Assembly (NCBI RefSeq): GCF_009806555.1
Contig: NZ_VUOK01000005.1
Location: 62,001-126,000, forward strand
Length of the DNA: 64,000 nt
Direction: 5' to 3'
Source: Methylobacterium sp. 2A
GTDB lineage: Bacteria > Pseudomonadota > Alphaproteobacteria > Rhizobiales > Beijerinckiaceae
In this document: piece after piece, positions 37,753-47,677 of the stretch
How the letters are laid out: every line of letters starts with the position of its first letter
Numbering within the stretch: position 1 is the first letter of the stretch
Position numbers and translations under genes: made by a program
The notes under the pieces: generated by a model
Told to the model about the DNA's origin: nothing
Seen by the model: only the letters and a program-made list of their open reading frames with translations
Database searches by the model: none

Positions 37753-38703
37753 ATGAGCGAGATCGCGATCGTCGGCGGCGGCCTGATGGGGCACGGCATC
37801 GCCCTGGTGCTGGCGCTCCATGGGCACGCCGTGCGGATCACCGACACGTCGGCTGAAACCCGCGCCCGCTTGCCCGGCCTCATGGCCTCCGCGCTCGCGA
37901 CCCTGCGGGAGGCCGGCGCCGCCCCGGAGGGCTGGGATGCCGACAGGCTCGGCCAGGCGGTCCGGATCGAGGCCGATCTGGATGCCGCGGTGGCGGGCGC
38001 CGACCTCGTCATCGAGGCGATCACGGAGAACCCGGAGGCCAAGCGCGCGCTCTTCACCGAACTCGACCGCCTCTGCTCAGCCGACACGGTCCTGGCCAGC
38101 AACACCAGCTACCTCGACGTCTTCCCGCTGATCCCCGCATCCCGGCAGGCCCGGGCGCTGATCCTGCACTGGTACACGCCGCCCTACATCGTCGATCTCG
38201 TCGACGTGGTGCCCGGCCCCGGCACCGATCCGGCCATCGTCGCCGCGATGGCCGATCTGGTGCGCGGCCTCGGCCAAGTGCCGATCGTGCTGAAGCGCTT
38301 CATCCCCGGCTACATCGCCAACCGGATCCAGTCGGCGATCAGCGCCGAGGTGTACAGCCTGCTCGACGACGGGATCGCCTCGCCCCGGGAGATCGACGAC
38401 GCCATCATCCACGGGCTGTCCCTGCGCATCCCGATCCTCGGCCACCTCGCCAAGGCCGATTTCACCGGGCTGGAGCTGACGCAGCGTGCGATGGCGAATG
38501 CGAGCTACGTGCCCGCCCGGCCCCGGGCGCGCTCCGAGACCCTGGACGCCCTCTGCGCCGAGGGCCGCACCGGCGTGATGGCCGGCAAGGGCTATTTCGA
38601 CTGGGGCGGGCGCCCGCCCGAAGAGCTGTTCCGCGAGCGCGACCGCAAGCTCCTGGCGCTCAAGGCCGCGATGGCCGGGATCGGCCGGATGGAGGGGACA
38701 TGA
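37753..38703 (+). CDS. 3-hydroxyacyl-CoA dehydrogenase family NAD-binding protein
   Basis: A 316-residue dehydrogenase with N-terminal NAD-binding GGGLMGHGIA (about residues 7-16), central SNTSYLDVFPL, HWYTPPYIVDLVDVVPG and a C-terminal helical domain. The architecture matches 3-hydroxyacyl-CoA dehydrogenase relatives such as L-carnitine dehydrogenase and gulonate 3-dehydrogenase, which oxidise a 3-hydroxy acid. A beta-keto acid cleavage enzyme lies two genes downstream, so oxidation of a 3-hydroxy acid to a 3-keto acid is a likely role. The ATG at 37753 is chosen over earlier in-frame codons because the Rossmann fold starts right after it. Confidence 0.9.
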   Translation: MSEIAIVGGGLMGHGIALVLALHGHAVRITDTSAETRARLPGLMASALATLREAGAAPEGWDADRLGQAVRIEADLDAAVAGADLVIEAITENPEAKRALFTELDRLCSADTVLASNTSYLDVFPLIPASRQARALILHWYTPPYIVDLVDVVPGPGTDPAIVAAMADLVRGLGQVPIVLKRFIPGYIANRIQSAISAEVYSLLDDGIASPREIDDAIIHGLSLRIPILGHLAKADFTGLELTQRAMANASYVPARPRARSETLDALCAEGRTGVMAGKGYFDWGGRPPEELFRERDRKLLALKAAMAGIGRMEGT

Positions 38704-39458
38704 TCGGGGCGGATTTTTCCGGACGGCGCGTCCTCGTCACCGGGGCCTCGTCGGGCATCGGCCTCGCGACGGTGGAGATGTTTGCGCGCAACGGCGCCAC
38801 GGTGGCGCTGAACCACCTGCCCGACGATGCCCGCGGCCCCGCCGAGGCCGAACGGCTCGCCGGCGAAGGTTTCTCCGTCATCGCCCTACCCGGGGACGTG
38901 TCCGAGCCCCGCGCCGCCGAGGGGATGGTGGCGGCCGGGATCGCGCGGCTCGGCGGCCTCGACGTGCTCGTCAACAATGCCGGCACGGCGGGCACCACCA
39001 CGCCCATCGCGTTCGAGGACCTCGACGCGATGACCGAGGATTTCTGGGCCACCATCCTGGCCACCAACCTGCTCGGGCCGTTCCGCTGCGCCCGGGCCGC
39101 GGCGCCGACGTTGAAGGCGAGCCGGGGCGCCATCGTCAACACCGCCTCGGTCGCCGGGCTCGGGCGGCGCGGTTCCTCGGTGGCCTACTCGGCCAGTAAG
39201 GCCGGGCTGATCAACCTCACCCGCAGCCTCGCCCGGGCCTTGGCCCCCGACGTGCGCGTCAACGCGGTGGCGCCGGGCCTCGTCGCCACGCCCTGGACCG
39301 AGCCCTGGCCGGAGGCCCGCAAGGCCGCGACGGTGCAGCACACGATGCTCCGCCGCATGGCCCGGCCGGAGGACATCGCCGAGACGATTTTTTTCCTCGC
39401 GGCGGGAGCGGCCTACATCACCGGTGAGACCCTCACGGTCGACGGTGGAGCGATGTGA
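38700..39458 (+). CDS. SDR family oxidoreductase
   Basis: A 252-residue classical SDR with TGASSGIG, NNAG, SVAGLG and YSASK motifs and a FabG-like ending (ITGETLTVDGGAM). Its ATG overlaps the upstream dehydrogenase stop by four bases (ATGA). It is part of the plus-strand catabolic arm. Substrate unknown. Confidence 0.92.
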   Translation: MIGADFSGRRVLVTGASSGIGLATVEMFARNGATVALNHLPDDARGPAEAERLAGEGFSVIALPGDVSEPRAAEGMVAAGIARLGGLDVLVNNAGTAGTTTPIAFEDLDAMTEDFWATILATNLLGPFRCARAAAPTLKASRGAIVNTASVAGLGRRGSSVAYSASKAGLINLTRSLARALAPDVRVNAVAPGLVATPWTEPWPEARKAATVQHTMLRRMARPEDIAETIFFLAAGAAYITGETLTVDGGAM

Positions 39459-39475
39459 GTTCAGGGACACCAGCG

Positions 39476-40360
39476 ATGTCGAGCACCACCGTCATCACCT
39501 GCGCCCTCACGGGCTCGTTCGATACGCCGAAGAAGAACCCGGCCGTGCCGGTGAGCCCCGAGACGATCGCCCGATCCGCCCTGGAGGCCGCCTCTGCGGG
39601 CGCCGCGGTGGTCCACATCCATGTCCGCGATCCCGCGACCGGCGCGCCCAGCATGGCGCTCGCCCATTACCGCGAGGTGGTGGAGCGGATCCGCGAGAAG
39701 AACGACGCCGTCATCCTCAACCTGACCACGGGGGCGGGGGGCCGGTTCGTGCCGGGCGATCCCGACCCGGCGACGGCCGGCCCCGGCACCACCTTCGTCA
39801 GCCCGGAGGCCCGCACCCGGCACGTGGCGGCGTTGCGGCCGGAGATCTGCACCCTCGACATCGCCACGATGAATTTCGGCGAGCACCTGTTCCTCAACAC
39901 CCCCGCCCACCTGCGGGCCATGGCGGGGCAGATCCGCGAGGCCGGCGTGAAGCCCGAGATCGAGGTGTTCGACCTCGGCCAGATCGAGCTGGCCCGGCAC
40001 CTGATCGCCGAGGGGCATCTCGCGCGCCCGCCCCTGTTCCAGATCTGCCTCGGCATCCCCTGGGGGGCGCCTGCGACGCCCGAGGCGCTGGTGGCGATGC
40101 GGGCGCGGCTGCCGGAGGACGCGATCTGGTCGGCCTTCGGCATCGGGCGGCAGGAATTCCCGATGCTCGCGGTGGCGGCCGGGATGGGCGGCAATGTCCG
40201 GGTCGGGCTGGAGGACAACCTGTACCTGTCTAAGGGCAAGCTCGCGCCGAGCAACGCCGCTTTGGTGGAGAAGGCGGTGAGCCTGCTCGCCCATCTCGAT
40301 CGCGAGCCGGCCACACCCGATCAGGCGCGGGCGATGTTCGGATTGGCGCCGCTTGGGTAG
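39476..40360 (+). CDS. Beta-keto acid cleavage enzyme (BKACE, DUF849)
   Basis: A 294-residue Zn2+-dependent TIM-barrel enzyme of the BKACE family. These condense a beta-keto acid with acetyl-CoA and split it into acetoacetate plus a new CoA ester; characterised substrates include 3-keto-5-aminohexanoate and dehydrocarnitine. Zn-ligand histidines lie in VHIHVRDP near residues 46-50, and the second-half motif KPEIEVFDLGQI is present. The ATG at 39476 follows CAGGGA at normal spacing; a GTG at 39455 is an alternative. Together with the upstream 3-hydroxy-acid dehydrogenase it suggests oxidation then cleavage, as in carnitine breakdown. Confidence 0.92.
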   Translation: MSSTTVITCALTGSFDTPKKNPAVPVSPETIARSALEAASAGAAVVHIHVRDPATGAPSMALAHYREVVERIREKNDAVILNLTTGAGGRFVPGDPDPATAGPGTTFVSPEARTRHVAALRPEICTLDIATMNFGEHLFLNTPAHLRAMAGQIREAGVKPEIEVFDLGQIELARHLIAEGHLARPPLFQICLGIPWGAPATPEALVAMRARLPEDAIWSAFGIGRQEFPMLAVAAGMGGNVRVGLEDNLYLSKGKLAPSNAALVEKAVSLLAHLDREPATPDQARAMFGLAPLG

Positions 40361-40382
40361 AGCGCACGGATACCGCGCCCGT

Positions 40383-40573
40383 CCCTCTCCCCTTTGCGGG
40401 AGCGGGTGGCCCCCGCAGGGGCTACCGGATGCACACATCTCCAGCGAACATCGACGCCGGCGGCAGAGCGCGACAGGCCCCTCTTCCGAGCGGGGGAGGG
40501 ACCCGCGTTCCGTTCTGAAGCCGCAGGACGAAACACGATGTGTGAATCCGATAGCCCGCAGAACGGGGAGGGA
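40383..40573. repeat. Degraded family A-like repeat, copy 5
   Basis: The left part (CCCTTTGCGGGAGCGGGTGG from about 40391) and the end (GGGGAGGGAGGG near 40561) resemble family A arms, but the middle differs. It fills most of the 345-base gap 40361-40705, which holds no gene. The second binding-protein gene's promoter may lie at 40610-40690. Confidence 0.55.
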
Positions 40574-40705
40574 GGGCGCAGTTCCTGACGGATCGCGCGC
40601 ATCTTCATGCATACCCGATTGAGCCGTCATCGCGGATCGATATTCTGCATTCGAAAGCCCGAGCGCCGGTCAACGCCGCCGGGTGGATACGCCAGGGAGA
40701 GAAAC

Positions 40706-41935
40706 ATGATGGTCCGCCATCTCGCCGCGCGGCTGCTCGGGAGTCTGTGCGCGCTCGGCGCCGGCGCGGCGCTCGCCGCCGACCTCGTGCCGGTGAAGAT
40801 CGGCGTCCTGAACGACCGGTCCGGGGTCTATTTCGATTCCGGCGGCGAGGGCTCGGTGGTCGCCGCCCGCATGGCCGTGGAGGATTTCAAGCCGGAGGCC
40901 AACGGGCTGAAGGTCGAGGTGATTGCCGCCGACCACCAGAACAAGCCCGATGTCGGCGCCGCGATCGCCCGGCAATGGTACGATCGCGACGGGGTCGACG
41001 CGATCTTCGACGTACCGACCTCCTCGGTGGCGCTCGCCATCGCGCAGATCACCAAGGAGAAGAACAAGGTCTTCGTCAATTCGGGCGGCGGCACGGCGGA
41101 TCTCACCGGCCCGGCCTGCACGCCCAACACGGTCCACTGGACCTACGACACCGCCGCCATGGCCAACGGCACCGGCAAGGCCATCCTCAAGCGCGGCGGC
41201 AAGAGCTGGTACTTCATCACCGCCGATTACGCCTTCGGCCTCGCCCTGGAGCGCGACACCAAGGCCGTGGTCGAGAAGAACGGCGGCACGGTGCTGGGCG
41301 CCGTGCGCACCCCGTTCCCGAACCCGGACTTCTCCTCGTTCCTGCTCCAGGCGCAGGCTTCCAAGGCGCAGGTGATCGGGCTCGCCGATGCCGGGCTCGA
41401 CGCGGTCAACGCGATCAAGCAGGCGCACGAATTCGGCATCCGGGAGGGCGGCCAGACGCTGGCGGGGCTGCTGATCGCCGAGACCGACATCCACGCCCTG
41501 GGCCTCGACGTGGCGCAGGGGCTGGTGTTCACCGCCTCGTTCTACTGGGATCTCAACGACGCCACCCGCGCCTTCGCGGCCCGCTACGAGCAGCGGATGC
41601 CCGGCAAGAAGCCGACCTCCTATCACGCGGGCGTCTATGCCGGCACGCTGCATTACCTGAAGGCGGTGGCGGCCCTGCACTCGGCCAAGGACGGCGCCGC
41701 GGTGGTGGCCAAGATGAAGGCGATGCCCACCGACGACCCCCTGTTCGGCAAGGGCACGATCCGGCCGGACGGGCGCAAGATCCACCCGATGTACCTGTTC
41801 GAGGCGAAGACGCCCGCCGAGTCGAAGGGCGAGTGGGACCTCTACAAGGTGCTGGAGACGATCCCGGCCGAGCAGGCCTTCCGGCCGATGAGCGAGGGCG
41901 GCTGCCCGCTGGTCGCCCACCTGACGGCGAAGTAG
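40706..41935 (+). CDS. LIV-type ABC transporter substrate-binding protein (second)
   Basis: A 409-residue type I periplasmic binding protein with a signal peptide (LAARLLGSLCALGAGAALA, cleavage near residue 24). Family features are VKIGVLNDRSGVYFDSGGEGSVVAARMAVEDF-like text at the N-terminus and GKSWYFITADYAFG in the middle. GGGAGAG precedes the ATG. It has no permease of its own beside it, and probably shares LivH, LivM and the fused LivGF of the divergent operon. It is not a close copy of the other binding protein. Confidence 0.9.
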   Translation: MMVRHLAARLLGSLCALGAGAALAADLVPVKIGVLNDRSGVYFDSGGEGSVVAARMAVEDFKPEANGLKVEVIAADHQNKPDVGAAIARQWYDRDGVDAIFDVPTSSVALAIAQITKEKNKVFVNSGGGTADLTGPACTPNTVHWTYDTAAMANGTGKAILKRGGKSWYFITADYAFGLALERDTKAVVEKNGGTVLGAVRTPFPNPDFSSFLLQAQASKAQVIGLADAGLDAVNAIKQAHEFGIREGGQTLAGLLIAETDIHALGLDVAQGLVFTASFYWDLNDATRAFAARYEQRMPGKKPTSYHAGVYAGTLHYLKAVAALHSAKDGAAVVAKMKAMPTDDPLFGKGTIRPDGRKIHPMYLFEAKTPAESKGEWDLYKVLETIPAEQAFRPMSEGGCPLVAHLTAK

Positions 41936-41961
41936 CGGTATCGGGGCATCCCACTCATCCC

Positions 41962-42072
41962 CCTCATCCTGAGGTGCCGCGCAGCGGCCTCGAAGGAGGG
42001 CTCCAGGGATCGCCGTGCGGTCTGGAGGGCTCCTTCGAGGCCTGCGCTACGCTCCGGCGCCTCAGGATGAGG
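41962..42072. repeat. Family C palindromic repeat, copy 2
   Basis: A 111-base near-palindrome. The outer arm CCTCATCCTGAGG (from 41962) pairs with CCTCAGGATGAGG (ending 42072). The inner arm GGCCTCGAAGGAGGG pairs with its complement near 42028. It lies between two convergent genes, where it could terminate both transcripts. Confidence 0.87.
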
Positions 42073-42094
42073 TCGGTGGGTGGGATGCCTTCCC

Positions 42095-42964
42095 TCACGC
42101 CGCCTCGATTTCATTGAGCGTAGCCATCGCGTCGTCCGGCAGCCGGAGTTCGGCCGCCGCGAGGTTCTCGCGCAGGTGGCCGAGCGAGGAGGTCCCCGGG
42201 ATCAGCAGGATATTGGGTGCCCGGCGCAGCAGCCATGCCAGCGCCACCTGCATCGGCGTCGCCCCGAGCCCGGCCGCCACCTCCGACAGGGTGTCCGATT
42301 GCAGCGGGCTGAACCCGCCCAGCGGGAAGAACGGCACGTAGGCCGTGCCGGCCGCCGCCAGTTCGTCGATGAAGGCGTCGTCGCCTCGGTGCGCGAGGTT
42401 GTACTGGTTCTGCACGCAGACGATGTCGGTGATCCGCCGCCCCTCGGCGACCTGACGCGGCGTGGCGTTGCTCAGGCCGATCCGGCGGATCAGCCCCTGC
42501 CGCTGGAGATCCGCCAGCACGGTGAGCGGCGCCTCGATCGATCCCTCCGCGGGGCCGTGGACGTCGAACATCAGGCGCAGGTTGACGACGTCGAGGGCAT
42601 CGACGCCGAGATTGCGCAGGTTGTCGTGGACCGCCTGGGTCAGCTCCGCGGCCGAGAAGGCCGGGTTCCACGAGGCGTCGGCCCCGCGCTTGGCGCCGAC
42701 CTTGGTGACGATCACGAGCCCGTCCGGATAGGGGTGGAGCGCCTCGCGGATGATCTGGTTGGTGACGTGCGGCCCGTAGAAGTCGCTGGTGTCGATATGG
42801 TCGATGCCCGCCGCGACCGCAGCGCGCAGCACCGCGACCGCGCCGGCGCGGTCCTTCGGCGGACCGAACACGCCGGGTCCGGCGAGTTGCATGGCCCCGT
42901 AGCCGAGCCGCTTCACAATCCGGTCGCCGAGCTGGAACGTGCCGGCCTGCGCAATATCCGTCAT
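42095..42964 (-). CDS. Aldo/keto reductase
   Basis: A 289-residue NADPH-dependent aldo/keto reductase. The catalytic Asp/Tyr pair lies in HIDTSDFYGP, the catalytic Lys in VTKVGAKR, and NADP-binding segments occur near the C-terminus (IPGTSSLGHLRENL). It resembles oxidoreductases annotated as general stress or pyridoxal reductase-like AKRs. It is monocistronic and convergent with the second binding-protein gene. The 137-base gap to the next minus-strand gene (xoxF) holds no gene. Confidence 0.9.
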   Translation of the reverse strand: MTDIAQAGTFQLGDRIVKRLGYGAMQLAGPGVFGPPKDRAGAVAVLRAAVAAGIDHIDTSDFYGPHVTNQIIREALHPYPDGLVIVTKVGAKRGADASWNPAFSAAELTQAVHDNLRNLGVDALDVVNLRLMFDVHGPAEGSIEAPLTVLADLQRQGLIRRIGLSNATPRQVAEGRRITDIVCVQNQYNLAHRGDDAFIDELAAAGTAYVPFFPLGGFSPLQSDTLSEVAAGLGATPMQVALAWLLRRAPNILLIPGTSSLGHLRENLAAAELRLPDDAMATLNEIEAA

Positions 42965-43101
42965 GGCGAACCTCCTGTTGGCGCCCCCGATGTAGACAGC
43001 ACCCCTTGCACCGATAAGCCGTGACGATCGGCACGGGCCGATGGTTTTCGCGATGGCGGCGCGTCGAGCCTGAGCGAGGCGGTGCGCCGCCGTGGATTTC
43101 G

Positions 43102-44895
43102 TCAGTGGCCGGCCGGCGCCGGATCCGGCAGTTCGAACACCGTGAGCTGCCCACCGGGCGCCGTGTATTGCGACAGCGCCGCGTAGCCGCCCACCGCCCC
43201 GGAGCCGTCGGCCGGATCGGTCAGCCCGGCCGCCAGTCCGATTCCCGCCCAGCCGCCGATTCCGGAGAGCACCGCCACGTATTGCTTCCCGTCATGCAGG
43301 TAGGTGGTGACGTTGCCCACGATCCCGGACGGCGTCTTGAACCGGTAGAGCTCGTGCCCGTCCCGGGCATCCACCGCCTTCAGATAGCCTTCGAGCGTGC
43401 CGTAGAAGACCACGTTGCCCGCGGTGGCGAGCGCCCCCGACCAGACCGAGAAGGGCTCGGGAATCGACCACGCGATCCGCCCCTTCGCCCCGTCCCAGGC
43501 GATGAACGCCCCGGTCCGGTCCGACCCCTCCGGCGGGTGGAGGGTCAGCGTCGCGCCGACATAGGGCTGGCCGGGCGTGTAGGTGACGCGAAACGCCTCG
43601 TAATCCATGCACATGTGGTTGGTCGGCACGTAGAACAGCCGGGTCAGCGGCGAATAGGCCGCCGGCTGCTGGTTCTTGGCGCCGAGAGCCCCGGGACAGA
43701 TGTTCTTCGTGGTTTCGTCCTCGTCGGCCTCGCCCGGAGCATAGCGCTTGTCGACCACCGGGCGGCCGTAATCGGGCGCGGCCGGGTCCATCGCCACCCG
43801 GCTCGCCCAGTTGACGCTCGGATCGAATTTTTCCGCCGCCAGCAATGCGCCCGTGGCCCGGTCGAGCGTGTAGCCGAACCCGTTCCGGTCGAAATGGGTC
43901 AGCACCTTCCGGGAGCGCCCGCCGATCTCCTGCTCGGTGAGGATCATCTCGTTGACGCCGTCATAGTCCCACTGGTCGTGGGGGGTCATCTGGTAGACCC
44001 AGCGGGCGATTCCCGTATCGGCGTCGCGGGCGAGGATCGCCATCGCCCAGCGGTTGTCGCCGGGGCGCTGGGCCGGGTTCCAGGTCGAGGGATTGCCGGT
44101 GCCGTAATAGACGAGGTTCAGATCCGGATCGTAGGCGAACCAGCCCCAGCTGCAGGCGCCGCCGGTCCGCCACTGGTCGCCCTCCCAGCTCCTGAGCGAG
44201 GAATCCTTCCCGATCGGGCGGCCGAGTTCGGTGGTCCTGTCCGGATCGACCAGCATGTCGGCATCCGGCCCGGTGGCGTAGGCGCGCCAGAGCCGTTTCC
44301 CGCTGGCCTGATCGTAGGCCGTGACGTGGCAGCGCGCCCCGTATTCGCCGCCGGCCAGCCCGACGATCAGCTTGCCGTGCACCGGCAGGACCGTGGCGGT
44401 GTTGGTCTCGCCCCGGGCGGGATCGCCGTTCTTCACCGACCACAGCACCCGGCCGGTCTCCGGGTCGAGGGCGACGACCGTCGTGTCGGCCTGCTGCAGG
44501 AACAGCCGCCCCTCCGCGTAGGCGAGCCCCCGGGAGACCGTGTCGCAGCACATCACGGCGATCACGCCCGCATCCTGCCGGGGGGCGTAGCGCCACAGGA
44601 TCCGGCCGTCCTGGTCGAGGTCGAGGGCGTAGACGATGTTGGGGAAGGGCGTGTGGACATACATGACGTGCCCGACCACGATCGGCGCGCCCTCGTGCCC
44701 GCGCAGCACGCCGGTCGAGAAGGTCCAGGCGACCCTCAGGCGCGCGACGTTGCCGGCATTGATCCGGTCGAGGTCGGAATAGCGGGTATTGGCGTAGTCC
44801 AGGGTCTGGAGGACCGGCCCGCCGGCCGCGGAGCCGGGGCCTGCCGAGAGCGCCGCCGCCAGCGCCGCGAAGATCCGAACGCGCAATCCCAACAT
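43102..44895 (-). CDS. xoxF: Lanthanide-type PQQ-dependent methanol dehydrogenase XoxF
   Basis: A 597-residue periplasmic quinoprotein with signal peptide ([17 protein letters not shown]). It has the vicinal disulfide C116-C117 in MCCDTVSRG, metal ligands E184 (GGEYG) and N268 (YGTGNP), and the catalytic D310 followed two residues later by D312 in WDYDGVN. That extra aspartate marks lanthanide-dependent enzymes; the Ca-dependent MxaF has Ala there. The C-terminal [21 protein letters not shown] pattern is XoxF-like. The ATG at 44895 is preferred because it starts a proper signal peptide. The cytochrome xoxG and xoxJ are absent next to it, as for the orphan xoxF2 of M. extorquens. Confidence 0.92.
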   Translation of the reverse strand: MLGLRVRIFAALAAALSAGPGSAAGGPVLQTLDYANTRYSDLDRINAGNVARLRVAWTFSTGVLRGHEGAPIVVGHVMYVHTPFPNIVYALDLDQDGRILWRYAPRQDAGVIAVMCCDTVSRGLAYAEGRLFLQQADTTVVALDPETGRVLWSVKNGDPARGETNTATVLPVHGKLIVGLAGGEYGARCHVTAYDQASGKRLWRAYATGPDADMLVDPDRTTELGRPIGKDSSLRSWEGDQWRTGGACSWGWFAYDPDLNLVYYGTGNPSTWNPAQRPGDNRWAMAILARDADTGIARWVYQMTPHDQWDYDGVNEMILTEQEIGGRSRKVLTHFDRNGFGYTLDRATGALLAAEKFDPSVNWASRVAMDPAAPDYGRPVVDKRYAPGEADEDETTKNICPGALGAKNQQPAAYSPLTRLFYVPTNHMCMDYEAFRVTYTPGQPYVGATLTLHPPEGSDRTGAFIAWDGAKGRIAWSIPEPFSVWSGALATAGNVVFYGTLEGYLKAVDARDGHELYRFKTPSGIVGNVTTYLHDGKQYVAVLSGIGGWAGIGLAAGLTDPADGSGAVGGYAALSQYTAPGGQLTVFELPDPAPAGH

Positions 44896-45194
44896 CCCTC
44901 GCCCGACACGCCTCGCCCGAAACCGCCATGGCCTACAGGGCGCGCCCGGCGGAATCGCGGCACGATCGGCCCCCGGCGCCGCCGTCCCCAAGGGTCGCGC
45001 GTGGCTCGGACCGGGACGGCATGCATTGATCTATCGCAATGAAACTCCGTCTCTTTGCCCAAATATTGCTCCGTCACGCGAAATTGAATGAACAAGAACA
45101 GACAATCCAAACAATATCAGTGGATCTATACACGATAACAAGATCATCATTCCACTTAACATGAACTTACTCGGCCGATCGGAGCGGCCAAATC
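44896..45194. promoter_or_regulatory. AT-rich divergent intergenic region
   Basis: The xoxF and chemoreceptor genes diverge from this 299-base gap. Bases 45030-45175 are markedly AT-rich compared with flanking sequence, with several AATATT/ATAACA-like runs, and must contain the promoters. I could not assign specific boxes. No RNA gene is seen. Confidence 0.55.
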
Positions 45195-46862
45195 ATGAAT
45201 ATCAAGCTGAAAATCGGGGCGAAATTTGGCATCTCGGCGGTCGCGGCCTGCCTCCTGGTGGTCGCAATGGTCGCCAGCCAGTGGCTCAGCAACCGGACCA
45301 TCGTCGCGGGCATCGAGGCCATCGGCCGCGAGCAGACGATCCTGAACGGCATCGTGGGCGCGCAATCGGCCCTGACCCAGATGCGGTCCGGCTACCGCGA
45401 CCTCGTCGATGCGGAGATGAAGGCCGAGGAGCGCGACAAGCGCGTGGCGGCGATCGGCGAGCAGGCCCGGGCGGGGGCCGCGGGCCTCGACCGGCCGATC
45501 GCGATCGCGCTGATCCCGGACGTGCTGAAGCGCACGCAGGCGAATCTCCTGCGCTTCGCCGAGATCGTCCAGACCCGGTGGAGCGAGCGTTCGTCGCCCG
45601 ACGAACTGAAGGCGGTCCGCGCCACCCTGCGCGACCTCACCACGGAAACCGACGCCATCATCCGCGAGTCGGTCGAGAACGCGCAGCGCTTCACCCGGGA
45701 GGCGACCGAGAACGCCGTGGCCCAGGCCGACCTGGCGACGCGCTACGGCCTGATCATCGGGGCCCTCGCCTTGGCGGTCAGCCTCGGCACCGTCCTGTTC
45801 CTGACCCTCGACATCGCGCGCCCGGTCCGCCGCATGGGCGAAGTCCTCCTCCAGATCGCCGAGGGCCGGACCGACATCGCGATCCCCTATACGGGCCGCT
45901 ACGACGAGATCGGGGCGGCGGCCCGGTCCGCCCAGGTGTTCGAGGACAGCCTGGTCCGCACCCAGGCCCTCGAAGCCGAGGCCGCCCGAACCCGCGCCGA
46001 GAACGAGTCGCAACGCCAGGCGGCCATGCGGGCGATCGCCGACGGGTTCGAGAGCCGAATCGGCGGGATCATCCGGATCGTCACCGACGCCGCCTCGGAA
46101 CTCCAGGCCACCGCCCAGGGCATGACCGGAACGGCCGCCGAGACCGCCACCCAGTCGGCCACCGTGGCCTCGGCCGCCGAGACCGCCTCCGGCAACGTGC
46201 AGACGGTCGCCTCGGCGGCCGAGGAACTCGGAACCTCCGTGCAGGAGATCGGGCGGCAGGTGGCCGGGGCGGCCGACCTGGCCCGGGGCGCGGTGACCGA
46301 GGCGGACCAGACCACCGGGTTCGTCCAGGCGCTCAGCGCGGCGGCAAACCGGATCGGCGATGTCGTCGTCCTGATCTCCAGCATCGCCGGGCAGACCAAC
46401 CTGCTGGCGCTCAACGCCACCATCGAGGCCGCGCGCGCCGGCGAGTCGGGCCGCGGCTTCGCGGTGGTGGCCGCCGAGGTCAAGGAACTGGCCGCCCAGA
46501 CCACGCGGGCCACGGAAGAGGTCGCCACCCAGATCGGGCAGATCCAGGGGATGACCACGCAGACGGTGGCGGCGATCGACACCATCTCCAACCGGATCCG
46601 CGAGATCAGCGGCGTGGCGGCGACCATCGCGGCGGCGGTGGAGCAGCAGGGTGCGGCCACGCAGGAGATCGTCCGCAACGTCGCGGAGGCGGCGGTCGGC
46701 ACCGGTGCCGTCACCGCGACCATCGCGGGGGTGGCGGGCGCGGCCGAGGGCACCGGGGCGGCGGCCAGCCAGGTGCTCGCCTCCGCGTCGGCCCTGTCGC
46801 ACCAGTCCGAGCGCCTCAAGGTCGAGGTCGACCGCTTCATCGCCGACGTGCGGGCGGCCTGA
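45195..46862 (+). CDS. Methyl-accepting chemotaxis protein with helical sensor
   Basis: A 555-residue chemoreceptor. The first span is at about residues 9-30; the periplasmic domain (about 31-180) is all-helical, like four-helix-bundle/HBM sensors, with no Cache motifs. The second span is at about 182-203, followed by HAMP (about 204-257) and a signalling domain with the tip [23 protein letters not shown]. It diverges from xoxF. Shared intergenic control with xoxF is possible but unproven. The ligand is unknown. Confidence 0.93.
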   Translation: MNIKLKIGAKFGISAVAACLLVVAMVASQWLSNRTIVAGIEAIGREQTILNGIVGAQSALTQMRSGYRDLVDAEMKAEERDKRVAAIGEQARAGAAGLDRPIAIALIPDVLKRTQANLLRFAEIVQTRWSERSSPDELKAVRATLRDLTTETDAIIRESVENAQRFTREATENAVAQADLATRYGLIIGALALAVSLGTVLFLTLDIARPVRRMGEVLLQIAEGRTDIAIPYTGRYDEIGAAARSAQVFEDSLVRTQALEAEAARTRAENESQRQAAMRAIADGFESRIGGIIRIVTDAASELQATAQGMTGTAAETATQSATVASAAETASGNVQTVASAAEELGTSVQEIGRQVAGAADLARGAVTEADQTTGFVQALSAAANRIGDVVVLISSIAGQTNLLALNATIEAARAGESGRGFAVVAAEVKELAAQTTRATEEVATQIGQIQGMTTQTVAAIDTISNRIREISGVAATIAAAVEQQGAATQEIVRNVAEAAVGTGAVTATIAGVAGAAEGTGAAASQVLASASALSHQSERLKVEVDRFIADVRAA

Positions 46863-46881
46863 GCGTCCCCGCGGGCCGGGC

Positions 46882-47478
46882 TCACATCCGCTGCTGGACG
46901 ATGTCCTCGGCCTCGGGGTCCGGCTCGTGGCCGGTGGCGCGCAGCATGGGCACCACCTCGGCCGCCTCGCGGGCGACGTGGTAGCTCAGGTCGAGGCCGT
47001 CGCGGATGAAGCCGTGGCCGCGCATGTGCTCGAACAGGGCGAGGAGCGGCGCCCAGAACTCCGCCACCGAGACCAGCACCACCGGCTTCCGGTGGCGCCC
47101 GAGCTGCGCCCAGGTGAGCTGCTCGACCAGCTCCTCCAGGGTGCCGATGCCGCCCGGCAGGGTCACGAAGGCGTCGGACCGCTCGAACATCAGGCGCTTG
47201 CGGGTGTGCATGTCGGGCACCACCACGGTCTCCTGCACCTCCGCCAGCATGTGCTCGCGCGCCTGGAGGAAGTCCGGGATGATGCCGGTGACGTGGCCGC
47301 CGGCTTCGAGCGCGGCGCGGGCCACAGCGCCCATCAGGCCGACATCGCCGCCGCCGTAGACGAGGCGCATCCCGGCCTGCGCGATGGCCGTCCCGAGCCC
47401 CTCCGCGGCCGCGCGGAAGGCGGGGTCCCGCCCGAAGCCGGAGCCGCAATAGACACAGACTGTCCTCACCGGGGCCAT
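46882..47478 (-). CDS. TIGR00730/LOG family Rossmann-fold protein
   Basis: A 198-residue protein of the LOG (lonely guy) family, whose members are cytokinin riboside 5'-monophosphate or AMP phosphoribohydrolases. The family motifs GGGDVGLMG and PGGIGTLEE (with the PGGxGTxxE core) are intact, as is the N-terminal VCVYCGSGFG. The ATG at 47478 gives the usual N-terminus; a start seven codons earlier is possible. Methylobacteria are known for cytokinin production on plants, which makes this gene of ecological interest. Confidence 0.9.
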   Translation of the reverse strand: MAPVRTVCVYCGSGFGRDPAFRAAAEGLGTAIAQAGMRLVYGGGDVGLMGAVARAALEAGGHVTGIIPDFLQAREHMLAEVQETVVVPDMHTRKRLMFERSDAFVTLPGGIGTLEELVEQLTWAQLGRHRKPVVLVSVAEFWAPLLALFEHMRGHGFIRDGLDLSYHVAREAAEVVPMLRATGHEPDPEAEDIVQQRM

Positions 47479-47677
47479 CCGGCACCCTCCATCGCGCATC
47501 CGTTGCGAGCCGTCCGAGACCTGCCCCGCCCGCCCCTCCCAGGGCCAAAGTGCTGAAGTCGCGGGGGATTCACCCGCCGGAGCGGCGGGACGGCTTGGTG
47601 TCGGGACCATGTACGGTATTATGCCGTGCCCCGTCGACGGTTTTTCCCGCACCGGGGCGGGATCGAGGGAGGCTCGG

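Noticed and set aside
43021..45042. 673-codon open frame on + opposite xoxF
   Set aside because: It mirrors xoxF codon for codon, has Arg/Gly/Val-rich composition and no domain, and is a GC-rich antisense artefact.
45156..46802. 548-codon minus-strand frame opposite the second chemoreceptor
   Set aside because: Same situation: shadow of a well-supported gene.
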